Part shown: positions 1 through 8,362 of the stretch, one piece after another
How the letters are laid out: the number at the start of each line of letters is the position of its first letter
Position numbering within the stretch: position 1 is the stretch's first letter
Assembly (NCBI RefSeq): GCF_000709345.1
Contig: NZ_KL448323.1
Span: 2,796,346-2,860,345 of the forward strand
From: Polaromonas glacialis
GTDB taxonomy: Bacteria; Pseudomonadota; Gammaproteobacteria; Burkholderiales; Burkholderiaceae_C
Length of the DNA stretch: 64,000 bases
Direction of reading: 5' to 3'
The notes under the pieces: model-generated
Seen by the model: only the letters and a program-made list of their open reading frames with translations
Databases searched by the model: none
Told to the model about the DNA's origin: nothing
Program-made: the position numbers and the translations under genes

Positions 1-180
1 GCCTTTGTATTGAGCGTGCTTGACCAAAACAGCCTCTTTGGTGCTGGCAAGTACGCAGTCAAAACGGCGCAGAACCACCAGCGGCAGCATGACGCGCTCA
101 TATTGCGGCGGGCGGTAAGGTCCGCGCAGCAGGTCTGCAATGGTCCAGATGAAGTTAGAAAGGTCGTGACTTTTGCTCAT
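1..180 (-). CDS. hsdM: Type I restriction-modification DNA methyltransferase, N-terminal part (cut by window edge)
   Basis: Read on the minus strand from an ATG at 178-180, the frame is open for 60 codons to the window edge. It has the hallmark start of HsdM N-6 adenine methyltransferases: FIWTIADLLRGPYRPPQY, then VMLPLVVLRRFDCVL. This is the N-terminal helical domain (HsdM_N) that lies before the SAM-binding methylase domain. HsdM acts with HsdS and HsdR; those genes would lie outside the window to the left. The apparent gene start lies only ~100 nt from an unrelated mutase remnant, which suggests a recent junction. Family assignment is confident; whether the full gene is intact cannot be seen. 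Confidence 0.85.
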   Translation of the reverse strand, partial: MSKSHDLSNFIWTIADLLRGPYRPPQYERVMLPLVVLRRFDCVLASTKEAVLVKHAQYKG

Positions 181-275
181 TCCTGGATTTTCACACCACT
201 TAGGGCCAGATATTGGCCAGAGTATCCGAGTTCAGTGATGACCAAGAGAAAACATACCCAGACCGGCTAATTTAG
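181..275 (-). promoter_or_regulatory. hsdM upstream region with short inverted repeat
   Basis: This is a comparatively AT-rich gap in front of hsdM. It holds the inverted repeat GGCCA-N5-TGGCC at 204-218, which could be an operator for the restriction system. No clear -35/-10 pair was identified. The role is inference from position only. Confidence 0.25.
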
Positions 276-431
276 CCTGCCGCCCCAGCCCCGCTCAAGC
301 GGCTGCAGCAGGCGGTGATCGAGAACAAAAACGTGTTCGAGGTGCTGATGGACGCGGTGCGGGTCTGCTCGCTCGGGCAGATCACCAACGCGCTGTTCGA
401 GGTCGGCGGGCAGTATCGGCGCAACATGTAA
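276..431 (+). pseudogene. C-terminal remnant of a B12-dependent acyl-CoA mutase (IcmF/methylmalonyl-CoA mutase type)
   Basis: The frame opens after a TAG at 273-275, has no plausible start codon, and ends at TAA 429-431. Its 51 residues include NVFEVLMDAVRVCSLGQITN and end GGQYRRNM, the typical C-terminus of fused isobutyryl-CoA mutase or methylmalonyl-CoA mutase large chains. The rest of the gene (about 1000 codons in IcmF) is absent, because the sequence directly upstream belongs to the oppositely oriented hsdM. I read it as a scar where a mutase gene was cut by insertion or rearrangement. It is followed by a good terminator at 471-522, probably the original terminator of that gene. Confidence 0.75.
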
Positions 432-470
432 AGCTCGTCAGGGCCGGCTCCAAAAGCCGGCGCTAAAAAA

Positions 471-522
471 GAAACCCGGACAACCGATGCGGATCGCGCC
501 TCGGTAGTCCGGGTTTCTTTTT
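471..522 (+). terminator. Rho-independent terminator after the mutase remnant
   Basis: A perfect 11-bp stem (GAAACCCGGAC at 471-481, GTCCGGGTTTC at 507-517) encloses a 25-nt loop and is followed by a T-run at 518-522. The stem also begins after an A-run, so it could work in both directions. Confidence 0.8.
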
Positions 523-556
523 GGCCAAGCCCAAAAGGCTACGGCCAGTCCGTGGC

Positions 557-718
557 TTAACCCTGGTGGGGGCGCTTGCCTGGATTCTTCTTGCTGCGGG
601 TGTGCGAGCCACGCTCAAGGCTGATCTTCTGGCCGTTGCCAGTGGTGATGGTGTAGCCTTTTGGCGGCACTGGCTTGGGGGCGCAGATGTCGGCCTCGAC
701 TCTGATTTTCTTGGACAT
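557..718 (-). CDS. Small basic hypothetical protein (53 aa)
   Basis: The ORF starts at an ATG (716-718) preceded by a GGAG ribosome-binding site 7-8 nt upstream. The product is short, Pro/Lys/Arg-rich and hydrophilic: it starts MSKKIRVEADICAPKPVPP, contains GYTITTGNGQKISLERG and ends in a run of basic residues. I recognise no domain. The opposite strand also has an open frame here, but without a convincing ribosome-binding site. It might be a small nucleic-acid-associated protein, but that is a guess. It stands alone between a terminator and the deacetylase gene. Confidence 0.45.
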   Translation of the reverse strand: MSKKIRVEADICAPKPVPPKGYTITTGNGQKISLERGSHTRSKKNPGKRPHQG

Positions 719-862
719 AGAAGACTCCGGGTTAAAAATGGGCTGAACAGCTGATTTTAAGCCACTGCGCGCCATCGCCCGTATTTATGCGCCATCCCTG
801 GTCAATTCGCCACCTGCCGCTCGCCAGGTCGCAGCGGTGGCGCCAGGGCCAACTTTTACTCA

Positions 863-1834
863 TCAGGCCGACGGCATCATCGTCTTGAGCGTATGGCTGG
901 GAACGAAACGGGCGCCAAACAGGCGGCATTGCCGGCGGATGTCCTGTCCACCATGAAAAAAGAATCGCCCGAGCAACATGCGGGAATCGCTGTCCAGCGG
1001 AAGCCGGGGGCGACGCGGCGCCACGGTGAAGCCCACGCGCAGCCCTGCCGCGACGGCCGCATGGACGGCAGCAGGCGAGCAGTTGCCGTTGGGATAGGCG
1101 ATGGCAACAGGCCGGTAACCCACCAGGCCGGCAAGTGCGTCTTGGCACGCCGTGATCTGGTCAGCCATCTCGGCAGGCGTGCAGTTCGTGAGGATGGCGT
1201 GGTCGCGCGTGTGGTTGCCCACATGCACCCACGGGTTGAGTGCGAACTGCCCCAGTTCATGCGGCGTGAACGGGCGGTCGATGTCGCTGCAGGGCTTGAG
1301 CACCACCGGGCCGAAGCGCTGGCACAGGTAGGCATCGATCTTTTCAGGGGTAAGCCCCTTGAGTTGCTCTATTTCTGACTTTTGACGATCCGGGGTGACG
1401 CCGCTGCGCGATAACTCGCGGCTGAACCCATCCCACCAGAACGCCTTGTTCTGCTGCACATGGTCGGTGGACACAAAGAAGGTGGCCGGGACGCGGAACT
1501 GGTCCAGCACATCGAGCGCCAGCATGTTGTTGAAGTAACCGTCGTCAAACGTGATCGAGAGGTAGCGGCGGCCCGGCGCAAGCCCGGCGTCGATCTGGGC
1601 GGGCGACACAACGGTGTAACCATTTTCAAGCATTTCCTCTACGAAACCGCGAAAGTGCGCCACCGTCACGTTCTGGTTCGGCGCCAGGTCACGGTTGGCA
1701 AGTTGGGCATCGTTTTCGTACAACGAGTGGAACAGGACGTTGACCAGCGCATTGGGGGCAACGGCGCCACGGTCGGCCGCAAGGGCAAAGTCGTCCACGG
1801 CATTCAACCCTTGCTTTATCAGCTGCCTGATCAT
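863..1834 (-). CDS. Polysaccharide deacetylase (NodB/CE4 family)
   Basis: The 323-residue product carries the CE4 metal-site motifs: FDDGY near residues 96-100 (catalytic Asp and first metal Asp), HTRDH near 208-212 (two metal His), and a YPNG motif further on. The family removes N-acetyl groups from polysaccharides, or O-acetyl in some members. No signal peptide is visible at the chosen start, so action on a cytoplasmic or lipid-linked sugar is more likely than on secreted polymer. I chose the ATG at 1832-1834 because AAGGAA lies at the right distance; the frame runs open further upstream. It is divergent from a glycosyltransferase gene, and a similar deacetylase/GT4 pair recurs at 49050-51016, which suggests exopolysaccharide or glycan biosynthesis. 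Confidence 0.85.
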   Translation of the reverse strand: MIRQLIKQGLNAVDDFALAADRGAVAPNALVNVLFHSLYENDAQLANRDLAPNQNVTVAHFRGFVEEMLENGYTVVSPAQIDAGLAPGRRYLSITFDDGYFNNMLALDVLDQFRVPATFFVSTDHVQQNKAFWWDGFSRELSRSGVTPDRQKSEIEQLKGLTPEKIDAYLCQRFGPVVLKPCSDIDRPFTPHELGQFALNPWVHVGNHTRDHAILTNCTPAEMADQITACQDALAGLVGYRPVAIAYPNGNCSPAAVHAAVAAGLRVGFTVAPRRPRLPLDSDSRMLLGRFFFHGGQDIRRQCRLFGARFVPSHTLKTMMPSA

Positions 1835-1970
1835 GTGTTCCTTACGGTATTCAAAATTACCCCTTCTTGTGTCAAAAATGCTTAATACGTAACAAATAAA
1901 AATTAGCGGATTACATATTTGTTGCTGGGGCATTATTGCCCACCACGGACAGACGCGTTGTATCACTCTA
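1835..1970. promoter_or_regulatory. Divergent intergenic region between deacetylase and glycosyltransferase
   Basis: This 136-nt stretch is clearly AT-richer than the flanking genes and must hold the promoters for both divergent genes. AT-rich hexamers such as TTAATA and AATAAAAATTA are present, but I could not fix -35/-10 boxes with confidence. Confidence 0.35.
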
Positions 1971-3245
1971 ATGAAAAAAATGCAGGATTCCCCACTCCAC
2001 AACCGCAAGCCGTCCCGGGCACCATCCCCCTCCTCGGACGACTCAAGCTATATCTATATCGCCTGTCCCTGGTCGCCCGGCGGTGGCGGGATGTACAAGG
2101 TCGCTGACTACCTGATCCAGTGCCAGGCCGAGGATTTGCCCAATGGATCGGCGCAACTGCGCGCGCTGGACACGCGCGGTTCGGGTGGTCCCCTGTATTC
2201 GCTCTGGGTGCTGCTGGTGGCCATTGCCAGGATCGCGGCAGGCCGGCTGCGCGGCAACCTGGCGGGCGTTCATGTCAACCTGGCCACGCGCATGAGCCTG
2301 TTCCGCAAAGGCGCCTTGATCCTGGCGTGCGCGGCGCTGGGCGTGCCGACGGTGCTTCACCTGCATGCGCAGATGAACGGGTTTTATGGCAGGCTGCCGG
2401 CAGTGCTGCGCGCTCTGACACGCTGGGTTTTTTCATTGCCGAAAGGCGTGATCGTGATCGGTCCTGCCGCCAAGGGCTTTGTCATTGATGTGCTGCAGGT
2501 GCCGGCTGACCGGGTGAATACGATCATCAACGGCGTTCCGGAACCCGACAGCATGCCTGTGTCCGCGCCCGGCAGCAGGCTGCACCGCGTCCTCTTCCTG
2601 GCCAACCTGTCGGATCGCAAGGGCCTGCCGGACCTGCTGCAGGCGCTGGCGCATCCAGCGCTCGACACGTCGGGCTTGACAGTCACGATTGCCGGGGGCG
2701 GCAATGTGGCGGCTTACCAGGCCAAGGCACGCGAACTGGGCGTCAGCGGCCTGGTGCGGTTTGAAGGCTGGTGCGACCAGCGCAAAGTCAGCCGCCTTCT
2801 GGCGAATTCGGACATGCTGGTATTGCCTTCGCACGATGAAGTGCTGCCACTGGCCATCCTGGAGGCCATTGCCCATGGCGTGGCCGTCGTGACGACGGCG
2901 GTGGGCGAGATTCCATCGCTGCTGACCAATGGCGTCGATGCGGTGTTCGTGACAGTGGCCAGCCCGGCAAGCATTGCCGCAGGAATGCAGAAGGTCCTGA
3001 AAACGCCCGGGCTGAAGCAGACCCTGGCAAGCAACGGCCGCGCGCTGTATGCGCGGCACTTTTGCCTGTCGAGTTTTTTCTCCAATATTGCCAGCGTTCA
3101 TCAGCGGTATTTCGGAATGTCCAGCCACATGAAGGAACCACCGCCTTCCGTTGAGGATTTGCAGGAGCGGGCAGACAGCGGCGCGATGCTTACCGGCGGC
3201 AAGCCGCCCGAAACAAAATTCAACACCCGGCCCGCACCGCTTTGA
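1971..3245 (+). CDS. Glycosyltransferase family 4 (GT-B fold)
   Basis: The 424-aa protein has the GT4 layout. The N-terminal Rossmann half has a glycine-rich acceptor loop (SPGGGGMYKVADYL, around residue 35). The C-terminal nucleotide-sugar half contains LFLANLSDRKGLPDLL and the E-x7-E region PSHDEVLPLAILEAIAHG from about residue 286, the sugar-nucleotide binding signature. It transfers a sugar from a nucleotide donor to a glycan or lipid-linked acceptor; the substrate cannot be told. The first ~25 residues are polar and may not be translated: ATGs at 1971 and 1980 are both possible. The gene is convergent with the DUF6352 gene, only 3 nt away. Confidence 0.85.
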   Translation: MKKMQDSPLHNRKPSRAPSPSSDDSSYIYIACPWSPGGGGMYKVADYLIQCQAEDLPNGSAQLRALDTRGSGGPLYSLWVLLVAIARIAAGRLRGNLAGVHVNLATRMSLFRKGALILACAALGVPTVLHLHAQMNGFYGRLPAVLRALTRWVFSLPKGVIVIGPAAKGFVIDVLQVPADRVNTIINGVPEPDSMPVSAPGSRLHRVLFLANLSDRKGLPDLLQALAHPALDTSGLTVTIAGGGNVAAYQAKARELGVSGLVRFEGWCDQRKVSRLLANSDMLVLPSHDEVLPLAILEAIAHGVAVVTTAVGEIPSLLTNGVDAVFVTVASPASIAAGMQKVLKTPGLKQTLASNGRALYARHFCLSSFFSNIASVHQRYFGMSSHMKEPPPSVEDLQERADSGAMLTGGKPPETKFNTRPAPL

Positions 3246-3248
3246 AAC

Positions 3249-4322
3249 TCACTGCATCCAGGCACGCAGCGGCAGGTTCACCAGCAGGTTTTGCGGCTTG
3301 ATCCGAAGCACGCCCTCGGCATTCATCATCAGACCCAGATAGACCGGCTTGCCCGCCACGTCGGCGCGCATCTCCCGCGAGTCTTCAAAATCAAGGCGGA
3401 ACAGGCTGACCAGCCGACTCAAGCGTTGCGCTGCCACGTCGCGGCCTTCGTACAGGTCATTGAGCAGCGCCGTCGCCTCCGTGTCGAGCCCCAGATGCCA
3501 GCGCCAGGCCTCGTCATCGATCTTTTGCAATGGCCGGATGACGACGCCGATACCCAGAAAGTGGCGGACCCATTTTTGCAGCACCCCGGCCAGCGCCTTC
3601 AAGCCGGACCGCGCCCGGGTCATTTTCAGCACCAGGCCATGGCTCAGGCCAGTGCTGACTTCATGCGTGAGGTCGAGCAGGAAGGCATGGCGATCAGCCT
3701 GCCGCCAGTAGTCCGGCGCGTTGGCCTCGCCGAGCACCTGCAGGCTGACGGTTCTTAGCGGCGCCTTGGCGTCGGCCAGAAAGCGTCCGAAGTCGCCCAG
3801 GCCGCCGGTTTCGTTGAACATGTCAATCACCTCGCGGTCACCGCTGAGCACCTGGCCGTCCTGCGTGCTGATGCGCTGGGGACGAAACAGCATTTCGCCA
3901 GCGCGCACTTCATAGGCGTCGCCCGACTCGTGCAGCAGGTTGTGGACGATGGCCTGCGCCAGCAGGTCGATGAACAGCGGGGGAATGGTGATGACGCCCG
4001 TTCCATCGCGCGCGAACAGGCCCAGGTAATAAGCTTCCAGCGTGCCGGCGGCCAGCAGGCCGTCCCGAAAAGCCAGGAAGTGCCGGTAGCTGCTGCGGGC
4101 GTCCTCATCGGCCAGCGCCTGCAACCGGGCCGGCGCAACCGGCAGCGAAGGCGAATTCGTCAGTGCGGCATGCAGGTCGCGCTCGGCCTGGCACGACTCG
4201 GGCACGGGCATCAGTTCGGGGCGTGCCAGGAAATGCCGCAGATAGTCGTCAGTCGGCAGCAGCCAGCCGCGCGGATTGCGCTGTAAAGGGGAAAAGCCGC
4301 TGGAGGGCCAGAAATTATGCAT
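3249..4322 (-). CDS. DUF6352 family protein
   Basis: The 357-aa product begins MHNFWPSSGF and has GWLLPTDDYLRHFLARPEL near residue 20, the conserved opening of a beta-proteobacterial family I know as DUF6352. Function is unknown; it is predicted cytoplasmic, with no signal peptide or membrane segment. I prefer the start at 4320-4322 over the ATG 24 nt upstream because the family begins with this M-x-x-FWPS block; neither has a strong ribosome-binding site. It lies back to back with a liv-type ABC operon without obvious functional link. Confidence 0.7.
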   Translation of the reverse strand: MHNFWPSSGFSPLQRNPRGWLLPTDDYLRHFLARPELMPVPESCQAERDLHAALTNSPSLPVAPARLQALADEDARSSYRHFLAFRDGLLAAGTLEAYYLGLFARDGTGVITIPPLFIDLLAQAIVHNLLHESGDAYEVRAGEMLFRPQRISTQDGQVLSGDREVIDMFNETGGLGDFGRFLADAKAPLRTVSLQVLGEANAPDYWRQADRHAFLLDLTHEVSTGLSHGLVLKMTRARSGLKALAGVLQKWVRHFLGIGVVIRPLQKIDDEAWRWHLGLDTEATALLNDLYEGRDVAAQRLSRLVSLFRLDFEDSREMRADVAGKPVYLGLMMNAEGVLRIKPQNLLVNLPLRAWMQ

Positions 4323-4383
4323 GGGCGTTATCGTCGCACACTGCATGGGCCGGGTACGAAAAAGCCACGCAACGCTCCTGTTC

Positions 4384-4428
4384 TGATAGCTTTAAACACT
4401 TATGGGTGTTACGTAAAAATCATTTCCC
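4384..4428 (+). repeat. Degenerate copy of the ATAGC intergenic repeat
   Basis: ATAGC is followed at the usual spacing by GGTGTTACGT and AAAAATCATTT, echoing the better copy at 35398-35451. The paired GCGC blocks are decayed. Unlike most copies it lies at the 5' side of a gene. Confidence 0.35.
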
Positions 4429-4650
4429 ATGTAAATATCGCGGCCGTGACCGATGCAGCCAATCCAACCCCGTCAGCGGTTGCGGCCGCCTGGCAAAGCA
4501 CTAACGTTTCATTACGAAAAACTACTTAAGGGTCTGTCCCGGTAGCGAATGCGATGGTGTATGACTACGATAACTCCATAAGATTTTCGATGCCGCGCGC
4601 AGAAACGCATGGTTCTTCGCGAAATTAATTCAACCTGCCGGAGAGCCAAT
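4429..4650 (+). promoter_or_regulatory. Leader region of the branched-chain ABC operon
   Basis: This holds no convincing ORF. Together with the degenerate repeat it makes up a 328-nt gap between the DUF6352 start and the first transporter gene. GGAG at 4640-4643 is the ribosome-binding site that points to a TTG start at 4651. I could not assign promoter boxes confidently. Confidence 0.35.
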
Positions 4651-5424
4651 TTGCCAGTGGATTTCATTCTTGAAACGCGCAGCCTGACCAAGGAATTCAA
4701 GGGATTCATTGCGGTCAACAACGTGGACCTTAAAGTCCAGCGCGGGCACATTCATGCGCTCATCGGCCCCAATGGCGCCGGGAAGACGACCTTCTTCAAC
4801 CTGCTGACCAAGTTCCTGACGCCCACGCGCGGCAGCATCACCTTCAACGGCACCGACATCACCTTCGAAAAGCCGGCGCAGACCGCGCGGCGCGGCATCG
4901 TCCGCTCGTTCCAGATCTCTGCGGTGTTCCCGCACATGACGGTGCTGGAAAACGTGCGCGCCGCGCTGCAGCGCAACCTGGGCACGTCGTTCCATTTCTG
5001 GAAGGCCGAGAGCACGCTGTACCCGCTGCACGACCGGGCGCGCGCCCTGCTCGACGAAGTGGACCTGGGCCAGTTCGCCGACGTGCTGACGGTCAATCTG
5101 CCCTACGGCCGCAAGCGCGCGCTGGAACTGGCGACCACGCTGGCACTGGAGCCCGAGCTGATGCTGCTGGACGAGCCCACGCAGGGCATGGGCCATGAAG
5201 ACGTGGACCGGGTCACGCAGCTGATCAAGAAGGTGTCGGCCGGGCGCACCATCCTGATGGTCGAGCACAACATGAACGTGGTGTCGTCGATTGCCGACCG
5301 CATCACCGTGCTGCAGCGCGGCGCCATCATTGCCGACGGCCCCTACGCCGAGGTGGCGAAAAACCCACTGGTCATCGAGGCCTACATGGGCACGACCAAC
5401 ACCGAGTTGCAAGGCGCGCACTGA
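4651..5424 (+). CDS. ABC transporter ATP-binding protein, LivG type (branched-chain amino acid/urea family)
   Basis: The 257-aa cytoplasmic ATPase has Walker A GPNGAGKTT near residue 40, Q-loop SFQIS, a degenerate signature LPYGRKRALELA in place of LSGGQ (common in LivG), Walker B LMLLDEPTQGM and the switch His in VEHNM. It powers import together with the LivF partner (2 nt downstream), the binding protein at 6199 and the permeases at 7474 and 8618. I chose the TTG at 4651 because GGAG sits 7 nt upstream; an ATG at 4609 and a GTG at 4657 are alternatives. The substrate is probably a branched-chain amino acid, amide, urea or aromatic carboxylate; sequence alone does not settle it. Confidence 0.85.
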   Translation: MPVDFILETRSLTKEFKGFIAVNNVDLKVQRGHIHALIGPNGAGKTTFFNLLTKFLTPTRGSITFNGTDITFEKPAQTARRGIVRSFQISAVFPHMTVLENVRAALQRNLGTSFHFWKAESTLYPLHDRARALLDEVDLGQFADVLTVNLPYGRKRALELATTLALEPELMLLDEPTQGMGHEDVDRVTQLIKKVSAGRTILMVEHNMNVVSSIADRITVLQRGAIIADGPYAEVAKNPLVIEAYMGTTNTELQGAH

Positions 5425-5426
5425 CC

Positions 5427-6131
5427 ATGACCCAAGAACTGCTTCGCATCGAAAACCTGCACGCCTGGTATGGCGAGTCGCACATTCTGCATGGCGTCAA
5501 CCTGACCGTGAACGAGGGCGAGGTCGTCACCCTGCTCGGCCGCAACGGCGCCGGCCGCACCACCACCATGCGCGCCATCGTCGGCATGACCGGCGCGCGC
5601 AAGGGCTCGATCAAGATCAACGGCGAGGAAGCCCTGAAGCTCGCGCCGCACAAGGTCGCCCGGCTTGGCGTGGGCTACTGCCCCGAGGAGCGCGGCATTT
5701 TCGCCAGCCTCTCGACCGAAGAAAACCTGATGCTGCCGCCAACGATTGCACCGGGAGGCATGAGCATCGACGAGATCTACGCCATGTTCCCCAATCTGAA
5801 GGAACGCGCCAACAGCCCCGGCACCCGCCTGTCGGGCGGCGAGCAGCAGATGCTGGCGGTGGCGCGCATTTTGCGCACCGGCGCACGGCTGCTGCTGCTC
5901 GACGAAATCTCCGAAGGCCTGGCGCCCGTGATCGTGCAAAAGCTGGCCGAGATGATCCTGGCGCTCAAGGCCAAGGGCTACACCATCGTGCTGGTCGAGC
6001 AGAATTTCCGCTTTGCCGCGCCGCTGGCCGACCGCTTCTACGTGATGGAACACGGCCAGATCGTCAAGCAATTTGCCCAGTCCGAGCTGAGCCAGAACAT
6101 GGGCATGCTGCAGGAATACCTGGGCGTGTAG
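5427..6131 (+). CDS. ABC transporter ATP-binding protein, LivF type, with Arg in Walker A
   Basis: This 234-aa second ATPase of the importer has the LSGGEQQMLAVARIL signature, Walker B LLLLDEISEGLAP and the switch His/Gln region VEQNF, as in LivF. The Walker A reads GRNGAGRTT (residues 38-46): the normally invariant Lys is Arg44, from an unambiguous CGC codon. I recall this Arg variant in some beta-proteobacterial LivF proteins, so it is probably functional, with the LivG site carrying the standard Lys. The ATG sits 2 nt after the livG stop, showing translational coupling. Confidence 0.85.
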   Translation: MTQELLRIENLHAWYGESHILHGVNLTVNEGEVVTLLGRNGAGRTTTMRAIVGMTGARKGSIKINGEEALKLAPHKVARLGVGYCPEERGIFASLSTEENLMLPPTIAPGGMSIDEIYAMFPNLKERANSPGTRLSGGEQQMLAVARILRTGARLLLLDEISEGLAPVIVQKLAEMILALKAKGYTIVLVEQNFRFAAPLADRFYVMEHGQIVKQFAQSELSQNMGMLQEYLGV

Positions 6132-6198
6132 GCCACAAGCCTGAACGCCCTTCTTTAACTATATCAACCGTTTCAACCACGCAATCAGGAGACAAAAA

Positions 6199-7392
6199 AT
6201 GAAACTCAAACTACTCGCCCTCTCGATGACCCTCGGGTTTGCCGCTGCCGCTTCGGCGCAGAACACCGGCCCGGTCAAGATCGGCTTCATCACCGACATG
6301 TCCAGCCTGTACGCCGACATCGACGGCCCGGCCGGCGGTGAAATGGTCAAGTGGGCGGTGCAGGACTTTGGCGGCAAGGTGCTCAACCGCCCGGTCGAGG
6401 TGCTGACTGCCGACCACCAGAACAAGGCCGACGTGGCCAGCTCCAAAGCACGCGAATGGATCGACAAGGATGGCCTGTCGATGCTGATTGGCGGCACCAA
6501 CTCCGGCACCGCGCTGGCCATGGCCAAGATTGCTGAAGAAAAGAAACGCCCTTTCATGGCCATCGGCCCCGGTTCGGCCCGTCTGACCAATGAAGCGTGT
6601 TCGCCTTATACCGTGCATTACGCCTACGACACCGTGGCACTGGCCAAGGTGGCAGGCACGGCCCTGGTGAAATCTGGCGCCAAGAACTGGTTCTTCCTGA
6701 CGGCTGACTACGCGTTCGGCCACTCCCTCGAAAACGATGCGTCCAATGTGGTCAAGGCCAACGGCGGCACCGTCGCCGGCGCGGTACGTCATCCGCTGAA
6801 CGCCTCCGACTTCTCCTCTTTCCTGCTGCAGGCCCAATCGTCCAAGGCCCAGGTGCTGGCGCTGGCCAATGCCGGCGGCGACTTCACCAACGCCATGAAG
6901 GCCGCGCGTGAATTCGGCATCAACAAATCCATGAAGATCGCCGGCCTGCTGGTGTTCATCAACGACGTACACAGCCTGGGCCTGGCCAACACCGAAGGCC
7001 TGCAACTGGCCGACAGCTGGTACTGGAACCAGGACGATGCCTCGCGTAAATTTGCCAAGCGCTTTTTTGACAAGTACAAGCGCATGCCGTCGAGCCTGCA
7101 GGCGGCCGACTACTCGGTCACCACCAACTACCTGAAGGCCGTGCAGGCTGCCGGGACCACGGACGGCGACAAGGTCATGAGCACCCTCAAGTCCATGAAG
7201 ATCGACGATTTCTACAACAAGGGCCAGATCCGCGCCGACGGCCGGATGATCCATGACATGTACCTGTACGAGGTCAAATCGGCCAAGGAATCGACTGTGC
7301 CTTGGGACTACTACAAGCTGGTTTCCAAGATCCCTGGCGACCAGGCCTTCACCACGGCGGCCGATTCCAAGTGCGCACTGATCAAAAAATAA
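6199..7392 (+). CDS. Periplasmic substrate-binding protein of the branched-chain amino acid-type ABC importer
   Basis: The 397-aa preprotein has a clean signal peptide (MKLKLLALSMTLGFAAAASA, cut before QNTG) and the Peripla_BP_6/LivK-like start VKIGFITDMSSLYADIDGP. It captures the ligand in the periplasm and delivers it to the two permeases. The ribosome-binding site AGGAG lies 8-9 nt before the ATG. It follows the two ATPase genes and is followed at once by a strong terminator hairpin (7406-7442), an arrangement that usually lets the binding protein be made in excess over the permeases. Related proteins bind amides, aromatic acids or amino acids; the ligand is not predictable here. Confidence 0.85.
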   Translation: MKLKLLALSMTLGFAAAASAQNTGPVKIGFITDMSSLYADIDGPAGGEMVKWAVQDFGGKVLNRPVEVLTADHQNKADVASSKAREWIDKDGLSMLIGGTNSGTALAMAKIAEEKKRPFMAIGPGSARLTNEACSPYTVHYAYDTVALAKVAGTALVKSGAKNWFFLTADYAFGHSLENDASNVVKANGGTVAGAVRHPLNASDFSSFLLQAQSSKAQVLALANAGGDFTNAMKAAREFGINKSMKIAGLLVFINDVHSLGLANTEGLQLADSWYWNQDDASRKFAKRFFDKYKRMPSSLQAADYSVTTNYLKAVQAAGTTDGDKVMSTLKSMKIDDFYNKGQIRADGRMIHDMYLYEVKSAKESTVPWDYYKLVSKIPGDQAFTTAADSKCALIKK

Positions 7393-7405
7393 GCTGAAGC
7401 ATGGG

Positions 7406-7442
7406 GCGGCTGGTCGTAAGAAGCGACCAGCCGCTTTTTTTT
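7406..7442 (+). terminator. Intra-operon terminator/attenuator after the binding protein gene
   Basis: A perfect 11-bp stem (GCGGCTGGTCG at 7406-7416, CGACCAGCCGC at 7424-7434) is followed by eight T. Being inside the operon, it probably allows partial read-through and sets the ratio of binding protein to permease. Confidence 0.85.
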
Positions 7443-7473
7443 AACCTGGCAAGGCATGAACTGACGGTCACCC

Positions 7474-8358
7474 ATGGAAATTTTCGGTATCCCCCATCAA
7501 GCGTTCCTGGGCCAGCTGCTGCTGGGCCTGGTCAACGGCGCGTTCTACGCGATGCTCAGCCTGGGGCTGGCAGTCATCTTCGGCCTTCTCGGCGTGGTCA
7601 ATTTCGCGCACGGCGCGCTCTACATGCTGGGCGCATTCGCCGCCTGGATCATGCTCGACAAGTTCGGCATCAACTACTGGTTTGCGCTCGTCCTGGCGCC
7701 GCTGGTGGTGGGCGCCTTCGGCGTGGTGATCGAGCGATTGCTCCTCAAGCACCTGTACAAGCTCGACCCGCTGTACGGACTTCTGCTGACCTTTGGCCTG
7801 GCCTTGATTGTCGAAGGCGTTTTCCGGGAGCTGTATGGCGCCTCGGGCCAGTCCTACCCGGTGCCCGAACTGCTGTCGGGCGCGACCAACCTGGGTTTCA
7901 TGATTTTGCCGAATTACCGCGCCTGGGTGGTGCTGGTGTCGCTGGTGGTCTGCCTGGGCACCTGGTTCATCATTGAGCGCACCAGCCTGGGCGCCAACCT
8001 GCGCGCCGGCACCGAAAACGCCGCGCTGGTGCAGACTTTCGGCATCAACGTGCCGATGATGGTCATGCTGACCTACGGCGCCGGCGCTGCGCTGGCGGCG
8101 CTGGCCGGCGTGCTGGCCGCGCCGATCATCCAGGTCAACCCCTTGATGGGATCGAACCTGATCATCGTCGTGTTCGCCGTGGTCGTGATTGGCGGCATGG
8201 GCTCGATCCTGGGGTCGGTCATCACCGGCCTGGCGCTCGGACTGGTCGAGGGCATGACGCGCGTTTTTTACCCCGAGGCCTCCAGCATCGTGGTGTTCGT
8301 CGTGATGGTGATCGTACTGATGGTTCGGCCAGCAGGACTTTTTGGCAAAGAAGCATGA
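7474..8358 (+). CDS. ABC transporter permease, LivH type
   Basis: The 294-aa inner-membrane protein has about eight hydrophobic segments and the LivH-like start LLLGLVNGAFYAMLSLGLAVIFG with LGVVNFAHGALYMLGAF soon after. GTENAALVQTFGINV is the cytoplasmic coupling loop that contacts the ATPases. It forms the channel as a heterodimer with the permease at 8618. It is separated from that partner by 259 nt carrying a tandem GC-rich repeat, unusual for genes that normally abut. Confidence 0.85.
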   Translation: MEIFGIPHQAFLGQLLLGLVNGAFYAMLSLGLAVIFGLLGVVNFAHGALYMLGAFAAWIMLDKFGINYWFALVLAPLVVGAFGVVIERLLLKHLYKLDPLYGLLLTFGLALIVEGVFRELYGASGQSYPVPELLSGATNLGFMILPNYRAWVVLVSLVVCLGTWFIIERTSLGANLRAGTENAALVQTFGINVPMMVMLTYGAGAALAALAGVLAAPIIQVNPLMGSNLIIVVFAVVVIGGMGSILGSVITGLALGLVEGMTRVFYPEASSIVVFVVMVIVLMVRPAGLFGKEA

Positions 8359-8362
8359 TGGT

